A DNA stretch of 43,580 bases, taken from IMG/VR virus record IMGVR_UViG_3300031539_000090, positions 1-43,580 of that record; one strand, written 5' to 3'. Positions 1-6,530 of this stretch are shown piece after piece. How positions within the stretch are numbered: the first letter of the stretch is position 1; each line of letters opens with the position of its first letter. Source of the stretch: a virus. The translations under genes and the position numbers were made by a program. Below the pieces are notes generated by a model. It was not told the DNA's origin, did not search any database, and saw only the letters and a program-made list of their open reading frames with translations.

Positions 1-105
1 AATTTTGGCTATTATTTCGCCGGCGAATCCGAGAAAGACGGCCAAAGGATATTTGAGTTTCGTTCTTCTGAAGCTCCAAGAATGGAAGTGAGAATTGATA
101 TTTAG
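1..105 (+). CDS. C-terminal end of an unidentified protein (partial)
   Basis: An open frame runs from the first base to a TAG at 103-105 and gives the last 34 residues of a protein whose start lies outside the window. The visible tail is mixed in composition (FGYYFAGESEKDGQRIFEF, then EVRIDI) and I recognise no motif. The next gene follows after 10 bp in the same direction with a Shine-Dalgarno-like AGAGGA between them, so this is probably the preceding gene of the same early operon. Confidence 0.5.
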   Translation, partial: NFGYYFAGESEKDGQRIFEFRSSEAPRMEVRIDI

Positions 106-115
106 AGGACAAGCA

Positions 116-265
116 ATGACAGATAATAGATGCAATTACAAAGTATGGACTGGTAGTTATATAAATCCACAGCGCAGATGTTCACGCAAAAACGGACATG
201 GCAATAAAGGTTTATATTGTAAGCAACATGCAAAGATAATGAAAAAGCGAAAGGATAAGCAATGA
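116..265 (+). CDS. Small Cys/His basic protein, 49 aa
   Basis: This small ORF starts at an ATG after AGAGGACAAGCA and encodes 49 residues with three cysteines and a CKQH element, in a strongly basic context. It looks like a small phage zinc-binding protein, but no family is recognised. Its stop overlaps the next start (ATGA, 262-265). The first four residues (MTDN) and the upstream GGAYAAGCAATGACAGATAA are repeated at the start of the next gene, so both genes use copies of the same initiation segment. The function is unknown. Confidence 0.55.
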   Translation: MTDNRCNYKVWTGSYINPQRRCSRKNGHGNKGLYCKQHAKIMKKRKDKQ

Positions 266-1101
266 CAGATAACGCCAATTTAATACAAGGTTCTCCCGAA
301 TGGCATGAAGCCAGGATGGGGAAGATAACTGGAACGGGATTTCATAAAGTCTTATCAAAGAAAGGCAATACCCGCAAACACTATATGAGAGAGCTAATCC
401 TTGAAAGAAAGACTGGCATATCAACAGAGTCTTTCACTAACGCCGAAATGGAGTGGGGAACACAAAATGAACCTATGGCACGGGAATATTATGAGAAGGT
501 CAATTATGGCCGTGTCAAGATTAAGCAAGTGGGATTTATCAATTACCAACCTGAGTCTCAAGCTGAACGAGTAGAGTTTGCCGAGTATGTAGGTGTTTCT
601 CCAGACGGTTTGGTTGAAACCTTAGAGGCAGATGATGGAGTTATCGAAATCAAATGCCCGAATACCAGTACGCATCTTGGATATATGGCTTCACGTATTT
701 TGCCTTCAAAGTACAAATCTCAAGTGCAGGGAATACTCTGGGTAACTAAAAGAAAATGGTGTGACTTTATCAGCTTTGACCCCCGTGTTGAGAAACAGCC
801 TTTTTGTTGTATTAACGTCAAACGAGATGAGGAATATATCAACAATCTCAAGCAAGAAGTATCCAAATTCATAGATGAGATGGTAAAAATGCAGAATGAA
901 ATAAAAGACGTTGACCCTCAACTTTTGATAGATGTTACGGGTGGGTGTTCTGAGGAGGAATGGTTAGAATCAAGACAAATGGAGATTCGGGGCAAAGTCC
1001 GTCATGGTGTGGTCTGTGCAATAATTTCAACAGGAAATTTTGAGGATTTGAATAAAGATTTTATCAACAAGTGGGTCGATTTCATAGTGACGGGAGAATG
1101 A
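262..1101 (+). CDS. YqaJ-family (lambda Exo-like) 5'-3' exonuclease
   Basis: The 279-aa protein has the ordered signature of the YqaJ viral recombinase nuclease family. Near the N-terminus is GSPEWHEARMGKITGTGF; around residue 69 is WGTQNEP with the first acidic residue; around residue 114 is GVSPDGL with the metal-binding Asp; then comes IEIKCP (the E-x-K of the PD-(D/E)XK fold), followed by SQVQGILWV with the conserved glutamines. The family resects double-stranded DNA to leave 3' single strands for annealing-type recombination. An SSB-like gene lies 2 kb downstream, but I see no RecT/Erf/Beta annealase in this window. The last residues (TGE) are encoded by the junction repeat shared with later genes. 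Length is normal for the family. Confidence 0.93.
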   Translation: MTDNANLIQGSPEWHEARMGKITGTGFHKVLSKKGNTRKHYMRELILERKTGISTESFTNAEMEWGTQNEPMAREYYEKVNYGRVKIKQVGFINYQPESQAERVEFAEYVGVSPDGLVETLEADDGVIEIKCPNTSTHLGYMASRILPSKYKSQVQGILWVTKRKWCDFISFDPRVEKQPFCCINVKRDEEYINNLKQEVSKFIDEMVKMQNEIKDVDPQLLIDVTGGCSEEEWLESRQMEIRGKVRHGVVCAIISTGNFEDLNKDFINKWVDFIVTGE

Positions 1102-1103
1102 CA

Positions 1104-1370
1104 ATGGAAATAGTCAGAAATCAAACATTATATAAATGTTCTTATTGCAACCGTCGCAAACTAACAAAACGTGGCTGTATCCAACATGAAAACAATTATT
1201 GTTCATCACCGAATTCTCCACACAAAATTAGGATGGAAAAAGAACGAATCGAAAAACAAAGCAAATGCAAACATGCTCGGAAAGAAACCATTTATTCATA
1301 CATCCCCGGCGAGTGCGTGAAACAGCCAGACCATGATTTGTGTATAGATTGCAATAAGATTTTAGGATGA
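1104..1370 (+). CDS. Small zinc-finger-like protein, 88 aa
   Basis: The ORF begins at the ATG inside the junction repeat TGACGGGAGAATGACAATG, seven bases after GGGAG. Upstream in-frame starts at 1071 and 1098 are worse placed. The protein carries CSYCNRRKLTKRGC near residue 13 and a C-terminal CIDC, so it probably binds zinc. The middle is highly charged and Lys/Glu rich. No family is recognised. It is the first of five small genes separated by the same repeat; its stop codon is the first TGA of the next copy. Confidence 0.65.
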   Translation: MEIVRNQTLYKCSYCNRRKLTKRGCIQHENNYCSSPNSPHKIRMEKERIEKQSKCKHARKETIYSYIPGECVKQPDHDLCIDCNKILG

Positions 1371-1383
1371 CGGGAGAATGACA

Positions 1384-1758
1384 ATGAGCAAACATACTTG
1401 TGGTCAATGCGAATATTATATGAACAAAGAGTGTCCATTTTCAGATAGAACGGCATTATCTGAGGGATGTGGAAAATTCAAATATACAAATCCAGAAGGT
1501 CGTATAGATTTCCTCCAAGCTGAGAACGAACACCTGAGTAATACGGTGGAATCTACACGCCAAGATTACGCAGACTTATTAGATGGAACTATGGAAGCCA
1601 AACTCCAAGCCGAGAACGCTTCCTTAAAAGAAATCGCTGACCTCGCTCTCAATATTCATACAAGAGACGGATTGTATGTAAAAGAGAAGTGGGGTGTTAT
1701 GGGCATAGATGCAGAGAAGCTTTTAGTCAGTAAGATTGAAGCACTGACGGGAGAATGA
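1384..1758 (+). CDS. Cys-rich N-terminus plus coiled-coil protein, 124 aa
   Basis: The start is the ATG of the second junction repeat (SD GGGAG, 7-nt spacing). Residues 5-35 hold CGQCEYYMNKECPF and a further Cys, like the short Cys-rich domain common in phage early proteins. From about residue 45 the protein becomes a predicted coiled coil with two LQAEN heptads. The same LQAEN-coding DNA recurs in the gene at 2153. The C-terminal TGE comes from the following junction repeat. The cellular role is unknown; the architecture suggests a small oligomerising zinc protein. Confidence 0.65.
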   Translation: MSKHTCGQCEYYMNKECPFSDRTALSEGCGKFKYTNPEGRIDFLQAENEHLSNTVESTRQDYADLLDGTMEAKLQAENASLKEIADLALNIHTRDGLYVKEKWGVMGIDAEKLLVSKIEALTGE

Positions 1759-1759
1759 C

Positions 1760-1972
1760 ATGAATAAAATATTACCAAAACACATGAACCAAACACTTAG
1801 GCAGTTCAAAAAACAAAAACGAAAAGAGTTTAGAGCTATCAGACAAGCCAGTCGTAAATTGAACTTTGCCTCTGCATATCTTCCAAGGGAAGCCTTTCGT
1901 AAATTCTCAAAAGCAGAAAAGCTCATTGAAGATGCTTATGAAATCTGCAAACCGTGGTGGAAGAAAGCCTGA
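1760..1972 (+). CDS. Small basic protein, 70 aa
   Basis: This 70-aa, very basic ORF (FKKQKRKEFRAIRQASRK near residue 16) ends in a Trp-Trp-Lys-Lys tail. It starts in a junction-repeat copy that lacks one A (GACATG instead of GACAATG). Start and stop both fall in repeat copies. The charge suggests nucleic-acid or membrane-surface contact, but no family is recognised. Confidence 0.55.
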   Translation: MNKILPKHMNQTLRQFKKQKRKEFRAIRQASRKLNFASAYLPREAFRKFSKAEKLIEDAYEICKPWWKKA

Positions 1973-1979
1973 CGGGAGA

Positions 1980-2150
1980 ATGACAATTATTACAAAAAGA
2001 AAACTATCGGCACAAATTGTTCATTATCGGTTGATGATAAAGAAAGGTTATCATCCTAAATTTTTCCAAAAATTAGTAAATAAGGCTTTAGAGAAGCAAA
2101 GAAAATTGTTTGAAGAAGAACGGAAATTTCGGAACGTGACGGGAGAATGA
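1980..2150 (+). CDS. Small basic protein, 56 aa, with an altered start site
   Basis: The frame opens at 1980 (ATG directly after GGGAGA) and ends in TGE at 2150. In the other repeat copies translation would start at the second ATG of ATGACAATG; here that codon is ATT (1986-1988). Translation must therefore use the badly spaced 1980 ATG or a rare ATT start, and expression may be weak. The product is Lys/Arg rich with no recognised motif. An upstream in-frame ATG at 1866 lies inside the previous gene and is less likely. Confidence 0.45.
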   Translation: MTIITKRKLSAQIVHYRLMIKKGYHPKFFQKLVNKALEKQRKLFEEERKFRNVTGE

Positions 2151-2152
2151 CA

Positions 2153-2608
2153 ATGGACGAATTTGAAAAATGGTTCGATAGAGTATTCGGAGATCCAAAC
2201 CACAAGGAAATTATCAAAAGAAAAATTGAAAGATTGACAACCGAGAACGCCAAGCTGATGGAACGGGCAAATAATGCGGAAGCTGTTCTTGTTAAATTTG
2301 AACAGTTGGCCGGTGAAGAAGTTGCGGGATTTAATGTCCTCCAAGCCGAGAACGCAAAAATTCTGACTCGATTGAGCAATGCTTTTGATGAAATCGCCAA
2401 GCTGAGAGATACATTGGAACGCATTGATATTTGGGTAAAAGCATATCCACTTGACGTTTTCCCGAAACCAGACCTAAACAGAGCCGCTGAGGTTTTGAGA
2501 GCTTCGGGAATAACACTTGATGCCATTTCAGCAGATGCTATGCGTCAAGTTTTGGACGGTATTAAGAATATAGTTGAGCAAGCCCTGAAAGAAGACTCCG
2601 ATGGATAA
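2153..2608 (+). CDS. Coiled-coil protein, 151 aa
   Basis: Translation starts at the ATG of the fifth junction-repeat copy (2137-2155) with GGGAG seven bases upstream. Residues 20-90 form a probable coiled coil with LTTENAKL and LQAENAKIL heptads that are near-copies of DNA in the gene at 1384. The C-terminal half is helical and acidic. The stop lies inside the start region of the next gene (2601). No family is recognised; it may pair with the product of 1384, since both share the heptad segment. Confidence 0.65.
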   Translation: MDEFEKWFDRVFGDPNHKEIIKRKIERLTTENAKLMERANNAEAVLVKFEQLAGEEVAGFNVLQAENAKILTRLSNAFDEIAKLRDTLERIDIWVKAYPLDVFPKPDLNRAAEVLRASGITLDAISADAMRQVLDGIKNIVEQALKEDSDG

Positions 2609-2789
2609 CGGCTGCCCAAAATGCGAGCAGTTACCGGAATTTGCTATATGTCTCGATTGCCAACTGGCTCAAGCAGAATGGGAAGCTATAAAATGGCAGC
2701 AAGAAATTCAAAGAATAAAAATACTTAGAGTACAAGTAGAAAAACTCAAAAAGGAGCAAGAACATGCTGACGATTATAATTCCAATTGA
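2601..2789 (+). CDS. Zinc-ribbon plus helical small protein, 62 aa
   Basis: CPKC near residue 5 and CLDC near residue 18 form a four-Cys knuckle, followed by a charged helix rich in Lys/Glu/Gln. The gene overlaps its neighbours at both ends (2601-2608 and 2764-2789), which is typical of compact phage early operons. It is probably a small zinc-binding protein; the function is unknown. Confidence 0.6.
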   Translation: MDNGCPKCEQLPEFAICLDCQLAQAEWEAIKWQQEIQRIKILRVQVEKLKKEQEHADDYNSN

Positions 2790-3063
2790 TTCTAATGGTT
2801 ATTTTCATGTAACAAACAATGGGCGTGACGAATTATTCTCATGTTACAATCACGAACCGAAAAATGTTGATTTAGCTATAGATATAATCAATATCTATAA
2901 CATGAAAGGAGGGGAAAAAGTAATCACACCACAGGAAGCGTTGATTATCAAACTTGATTTGCAAATCAGATGTGACACATCACAACTCGAAATCAAAAAA
3001 TTTAATCTAAAGAGACTCAGAGAAGAAAAGGAGCAAATGAATGTTTCACACAGCGTACAATAA
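2764..3063 (+). CDS. Hypothetical phage protein, 99 aa
   Basis: A good AAGGAG Shine-Dalgarno sits seven bases before the ATG at 2764. The N-terminal half is a mixed alpha/beta sequence and the last 45 residues are a charged helix. A second in-frame ATG near 2903, beside AAAGGAGG, could give a shorter helical product. The 3' end overlaps the SSB-like gene by 23 bases. No family is recognised. Confidence 0.55.
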   Translation: MLTIIIPIDSNGYFHVTNNGRDELFSCYNHEPKNVDLAIDIINIYNMKGGEKVITPQEALIIKLDLQIRCDTSQLEIKKFNLKRLREEKEQMNVSHSVQ

Positions 3064-3565
3064 TCTCGGTAAATTCGAGCCGGGTACTAATTACAATCTT
3101 AAAGTCGAAATGCCCGCTATAGTTAGAGCGGTTAAACCGATAGAGTATTCCAAGCAATCCGGCAAGCCGGGACAATCTATTTTTCTTGAGGACAATACCG
3201 GCGTTAAACAATGGGTAAAGCTGACAGGCACTTTTGAACCCCTCGATGACAGCTATATCGGCAAGACCTTCACTTTCAAGATATGGCCTTTCAAGCCCGA
3301 CCAGTCACCCAAGACTTTTCTCTATTGTTGGATACAACGTCAAGTCCCTCAGAACGCCCAACAGAGTAACACTCAGACGCCTCAGACGCCGCCGCAGCAT
3401 CCTAACCAGTCACAGGGCATAGATATTACGGCTCAGTTCATAGCCTTAGCAGAACGGCTTATACAGGCTGTGGAGTACGTAGTGCACGGCCACATAGAAA
3501 CTGGTGGGAATCCCAATTATGTAGGAGACCATCCCGAAAAACCAACAGACGAAATACCATTTTGA
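3041..3565 (+). CDS. SSB-like single-stranded DNA-binding protein
   Basis: The 174-aa protein has an N-terminal region of about 100 residues compatible with an OB fold (FLEDNTGVKQWVKLTG, then YIGKTFTFKIWPF). A Pro/Gln/Thr-rich flexible linker follows (about residues 106-126). The protein ends in DEIPF, the same kind of acidic Asp/Glu-Ile-Pro-Phe tail that bacterial SSB uses to recruit replication and repair partners. Known SSBs end in DDIPF-type tails, so the call rests mainly on this tail plus domain order and the nearby YqaJ nuclease. Its likely job is protecting the single strands made by that nuclease. The start at 3041 uses AAGGAG from the end of the previous gene. Confidence 0.72.
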   Translation: MFHTAYNNLGKFEPGTNYNLKVEMPAIVRAVKPIEYSKQSGKPGQSIFLEDNTGVKQWVKLTGTFEPLDDSYIGKTFTFKIWPFKPDQSPKTFLYCWIQRQVPQNAQQSNTQTPQTPPQHPNQSQGIDITAQFIALAERLIQAVEYVVHGHIETGGNPNYVGDHPEKPTDEIPF

Positions 3566-3573
3566 GGTAAATC

Positions 3574-3942
3574 ATGGAAGTAATGAAAGTAGCAGACCAG
3601 ATAAATGACAGAATCAAGCGACTTGAGGAACTTTGTGGTGAAATTGACGATATTGGTGAAGAGAAAGCCAATGCTATCGCCAATTACGATGTTTCCTTAG
3701 CCGTTGCGATGGCTAAACTGGCAAGAGGTAAAATCAACCAAGTCGAGGGAGAAGCGTTACCTGACAATATACCTGCAACTGTCGCCAAAGACTACGCTAA
3801 AGGTTTATGCAGAGAAGAAAGATTCAAGTTGGAGAATGCCACGAACAAATATAAGGGACTTCTCACGAAAATCGAAGCCTTAGAAGCAAGTCTTAATGGC
3901 AAGCAGAGCATATTCAGGCACTTGAGTCACGAGGTTAAGTGA
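3574..3942 (+). CDS. Helical phage early protein, 122 aa
   Basis: This protein is almost entirely alpha-helical and charged, with coiled-coil potential at residues 5-35 and 85-115 (LEELCGEIDDIGEEKANAI). It resembles small phage proteins often found beside SSB and recombination genes, but I cannot name the family. The C-terminal SHEVK is encoded by a 27-bp sequence that is exactly repeated, non-coding, after the next gene. A weak GAGGTAAATC precedes the start. Confidence 0.6.
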   Translation: MEVMKVADQINDRIKRLEELCGEIDDIGEEKANAIANYDVSLAVAMAKLARGKINQVEGEALPDNIPATVAKDYAKGLCREERFKLENATNKYKGLLTKIEALEASLNGKQSIFRHLSHEVK

Positions 3943-4195
3943 CCCGAACTGGAAGGACAAGTAATGAGTATTGTACGAGTTTTTAAGATAAAAAAGGATG
4001 CAACTGATGAGCAATGTAAAGCCATTTCGGACAAGTTGGATTATCACGGCAAATTGCTATGTGACAATGAAAGGCGAAAAGAAATAGTTGCTTGTTTCGA
4101 TGATGAGCTTGATTTGTTGGCATTTATGGTAGCGATAGGCGGAGCTAAAATAATCATAAAATAAGCATTTGAGTCACGAGGTTAAGTGACCCGAA
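3922..4195 (+). repeat. 27-bp exact direct repeat around a small gene
   Basis: The sequence beginning TTGAGTCACGAGG and ending GTGACCCGAA occurs at 3922-3948 and 4169-4195, flanking the 66-aa gene at 3964. The first copy encodes the end of the upstream protein (SHEVK), the second is non-coding. Both are followed by a GGA(A/C)-rich ribosome-binding site; a related AACTGGAAGGAYAAG element recurs at 3948 and 4339. Confidence 0.9.
3964..4164 (+). CDS. Hypothetical small protein, 66 aa
   Basis: The ORF is preceded by GGAAGGACAAGTA, a good ribosome-binding site that recurs in variants before the next two genes. The product looks like a small alpha/beta domain (VRVFKIKKDAT, then FDDELDLLAFMVAIGGAKIII), possibly a ferredoxin-like fold. 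No family is recognised. Confidence 0.6.
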   Translation: MSIVRVFKIKKDATDEQCKAISDKLDYHGKLLCDNERRKEIVACFDDELDLLAFMVAIGGAKIIIK

Positions 4196-4207
4196 AGGAC
4201 AAGGACA

Positions 4208-4339
4208 ATGAACGACCCTAATATAATCAAAGCTATAGAACAAATAGCCTCTAATGTAAATGTTTTGTCTATAGTTATTCCATTAGTTATTTCATTGATT
4301 GGATTAGCCATAGTTATCGCTATTTTATCAAAACGCTAA
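4208..4339 (+). CDS. Single-pass membrane peptide, 43 aa
   Basis: The 43-residue ORF has a polar N-terminus of about 19 residues, then a continuous hydrophobic segment (LSIVIPLVISLIGLAIVIAI) and a short basic SKR end, so it should sit in the inner membrane as a single helix. AAAGGACAAGGACA precedes the ATG. Small membrane proteins like this are common early phage products (superinfection exclusion, inhibitors or holin-like); nothing in the sequence decides among them. Confidence 0.6.
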   Translation: MNDPNIIKAIEQIASNVNVLSIVIPLVISLIGLAIVIAILSKR

Positions 4340-4356
4340 CTGGAAGGATAAGGACA

Positions 4357-4833
4357 ATGAATGAAATTATCGAAAAACTAAAAGACAAGAATTATGTTCG
4401 TCCGTTCGGGCTTATGACGCCGGAGGAGCAGGAATGTTTCAGGAAGGTCGGAATAAAAAGCTGCGAAACATATAATCAGGCTTATTGGCAACAAGCAGTA
4501 GGAGGATGCATGTTCGAATATGATCAAGATTGTACCTACGCCATCAAGCCCGACTACCAGCCTGAGCCGGAGTATGTGGATTGGGAGATTGTAAAAGGCA
4601 ATGATAACTTTTTAGGAATCCATAGGCGAATTTTTAATGATCCTCCTATACCCTTCTCGTTCACCCACCTACATTGTGTGCCGTCCCTGTCGGGATTTAA
4701 TTGCTTTTGGCATGATGAAGGGCCGGGTATTGCTGGAAAAGGATACATGCACAAAAATTCGTTTTGGTCCATCGGATTGGTATCACCAAAAAAAGCCGAA
4801 GGCAAGAAAGTTTACGCAAGGTTTAGAAAATGA
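4357..4833 (+). CDS. Hypothetical phage protein, 158 aa
   Basis: The protein is rich in aromatic residues and Cys (CETYNQAYWQQAVGGCMFEY; HCVPSLSGFNCFWHDEGP) and appears to be a compact beta-rich domain. The N-terminus LMTPEEQECFRKVG is a motif seen in phage proteins of unknown role. GGAAGGATAAGGACA precedes the ATG and the stop overlaps the next ATG (ATGA). No function can be assigned. Confidence 0.6.
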   Translation: MNEIIEKLKDKNYVRPFGLMTPEEQECFRKVGIKSCETYNQAYWQQAVGGCMFEYDQDCTYAIKPDYQPEPEYVDWEIVKGNDNFLGIHRRIFNDPPIPFSFTHLHCVPSLSGFNCFWHDEGPGIAGKGYMHKNSFWSIGLVSPKKAEGKKVYARFRK

Positions 4834-5549
4834 GAGAACTGCCAATAATATTCAGTACAGATATGGTCAAGGCTATTCTCGATGGCCGAAAGACGGTGAC
4901 TCGGAGAGTGATTAAACCACAACCAGTATTTGATGGTAAATATTGGTCATGGAAAAAATCAGAAAAGGATTGGTTTTCTGGTGTGACTTATGAACAACTC
5001 ATAAGTGATAAAGGACTTTTATATCCCGAAAGAACACCCTACCAAAAAGGCGATTTGCTATGGGTGAGGGAGACATGGTGGGACTTGGGACACATGGAGA
5101 ATGGAAAATGGCAAGGCCGTATCGAAAGCCACACAATCAAGCCCCGCTATGTTGCCAGTTGTCCCGACCCGTTTTCCGAAGGGATAGGCGGTATAATACA
5201 GCCAGTAAATATTCCATGGCGCCAAACCTCTTTTCTTAATAGTACATGGCGAAAAAGACCATCAATCCACATGCCCAAATGGGCAGCCCGTATATGGCTT
5301 GAAGTTCTCGATGTTCGGGTGGAGAGGTTGCAGGAGATAACAGAAAAAGATGCTATTAAGGAAGGAATGTATCAAGAAGGCTTTGAAATAGAAATTAGTA
5401 AGTATGTTGATAATCCAGTGGAACAATTTGCTCAATTATGGGATTCCCTCAATGCCAAGCGCGGCTACGGATGGGACGTAAATCCTTGGGTATTGAGATA
5501 TGAGTTTAATGTAAAGCAGGGAAGCGATGAAAAAGCCGAAGACATCTGA
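4830..5549 (+). CDS. ASCH (PUA-like) domain phage protein
   Basis: The 239-aa protein opens with PIIFSTDMVKAILDGRKTVTRR, the characteristic start of phage ASCH-type proteins, where the GRKTVTRR loop is the nucleic-acid-binding edge. Later conserved elements are GDLLWVRETWW, HMPKWAARIWLEVLDVRVERLQEI and WDSLNAKRGYGWDVNPWVLRYEF, all typical of the family. ASCH domains resemble PUA RNA-binding domains; the phage members have no firmly established function. The start overlaps the previous stop by four bases. Family membership is clear, biochemical role is not. Confidence 0.87.
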   Translation: MRELPIIFSTDMVKAILDGRKTVTRRVIKPQPVFDGKYWSWKKSEKDWFSGVTYEQLISDKGLLYPERTPYQKGDLLWVRETWWDLGHMENGKWQGRIESHTIKPRYVASCPDPFSEGIGGIIQPVNIPWRQTSFLNSTWRKRPSIHMPKWAARIWLEVLDVRVERLQEITEKDAIKEGMYQEGFEIEISKYVDNPVEQFAQLWDSLNAKRGYGWDVNPWVLRYEFNVKQGSDEKAEDI

Positions 5550-6006
5550 AATAGAAACTTTTGATATTGCAAGAAAAGCATATCCGAGCGTTAAGCGGGG
5601 TCTTAATACCGAGTTTGATTATTTCTGCAAGCACAAAGACTGGAAGCAAGCTCTACCGCTATTAAAACCAGCTATTGATGAACAAATAGAAAGGCGGAGG
5701 CTCGATGCCCAAGCTAATCGCTTTGTCCCCCCGTGGAAACACTTAAAGACTTGGCTATACAACCGATGCTGGGAAGAGACAGAGGGCGTGACAGAATCAC
5801 CGGAAGAAAAGGCAGTCAAAGAGAAACAGGAACGGGAAAGAAAGAAACAAAAAGACAGAGATGATTTTCAAAGATATTTAGAAAGCAAATCAACTCCCGC
5901 ATTATTGGATATAAAAAAAGATGGTGGTTACTTACCAGGTCTTTGTGGCTGGCTTATAGATGAAATCCTGCAGAATCGGCAGAGAAGGGAATTAGGAGTG
6001 AAATAA
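5527..6006 (+). CDS. Replication-associated-like phage protein, 159 aa
   Basis: The middle of the protein (YPSVKRGLNTEFDYF, DWKQALPLLKPAI, then VPPWKHLKTWLYNRCWEE at residues 75-93) resembles a phage domain found alone or at the C-terminus of helicase-loader and replication-organiser proteins, where a W-K-x-L-x-T-W-L-x-x-R-x-W-E pattern is common. A strongly charged helix follows. The gene starts inside the end of the ASCH gene. The last residues (NRQRRELGVK) are shared with the next gene through a 26-bp repeat. Assignment to replication is inference from similarity. Confidence 0.6.
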   Translation: MKKPKTSEIETFDIARKAYPSVKRGLNTEFDYFCKHKDWKQALPLLKPAIDEQIERRRLDAQANRFVPPWKHLKTWLYNRCWEETEGVTESPEEKAVKEKQERERKKQKDRDDFQRYLESKSTPALLDIKKDGGYLPGLCGWLIDEILQNRQRRELGVK

Positions 6007-6514
6007 GAATGTCAATCGTTTATGTTAAACCTGTTATTGAATTGTCAATGCGACAAATTTGCAAAAAGCCATATTTCAATCATAAACATGGCTGTCCTAA
6101 TTATGGCAAAAGGCCAACCTGCCCTCCATTCGCACCTTTGGTATATGATTTTTTTGATATGTCGAAACCTATACTTGCTGTGTGGGTAGCGTTGGATTTG
6201 GAATTACACCGGGAAAAAATAAGAATTAAACATAAAGATTGGAGCAAACGTCAACTCGATTGCTGTTTGTATTGGCAGGGAACATTACTTAAAAGACTTC
6301 GCAGAGATGTAGAATACAATTTACATCGCCACTTATTCAATAATGCCGAACATTTAATCGTTACTTATGTACCAGAGGCAATGGGTGTTAATGTCACTGC
6401 TACTATGATGGAGGTTGGTGTGGTGTTGGAATGGCCACCCGAAAAAACAGTTATAAAAGTTGCTTTTATTGGTGTAAAGAAAATCAAAAATCGGCAGAGA
6501 AAGGAATTAGGAGT
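5974..6514 (+). repeat. 26-bp direct repeat encoding a shared C-terminus
   Basis: AATCGGCAGAGAA, one variable base, then GGAATTAGGAGT occurs at 5974-5999 and 6489-6514 (one mismatch). It encodes NRQR(R/K)ELGV at the ends of two unrelated proteins and contains the ribosome-binding site for the following gene. Confidence 0.9.
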
Positions 6515-6518
6515 ATAA
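6009..6518 (+). CDS. DUF2284-like Cys-motif protein
   Basis: Residues 18-42 contain C-x9-GCPNYGKRPTCPPFAP, the metal-binding motif of DUF2284-type proteins (C..CP.YG...CPP). A further cysteine pair (CC near residue 75) and a helical, basic middle follow. In cellular members the cysteines are predicted to bind a metal or Fe-S cluster; no reaction is known. The C-terminal NRQRKELGV is nearly identical to that of the preceding gene because both are encoded by the same 26-bp junction sequence, which also supplies the GGAATTAGGAG ribosome-binding site for the next gene. Confidence 0.7.
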   Translation: MSIVYVKPVIELSMRQICKKPYFNHKHGCPNYGKRPTCPPFAPLVYDFFDMSKPILAVWVALDLELHREKIRIKHKDWSKRQLDCCLYWQGTLLKRLRRDVEYNLHRHLFNNAEHLIVTYVPEAMGVNVTATMMEVGVVLEWPPEKTVIKVAFIGVKKIKNRQRKELGV

Positions 6519-6530
6519 AGGAATCCACGG

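Larger units (their letters stand above)
1088..2155 (+). repeat. Junction repeat family A (TGACGGGAGAATGACAATG), five copies
   Basis: Copies lie at 1088-1106, 1368-1386, 1745-1762 (one A missing), 1970-1988 (last base T, giving ATT) and 2137-2155. Each supplies a stop codon, the GGGAG ribosome-binding site and the next start. Copies 1, 3 and 5 also encode the C-terminal TGE of the upstream protein in one frame; copies 2 and 4 use the first TGA as stop in another frame. Confidence 0.9.
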
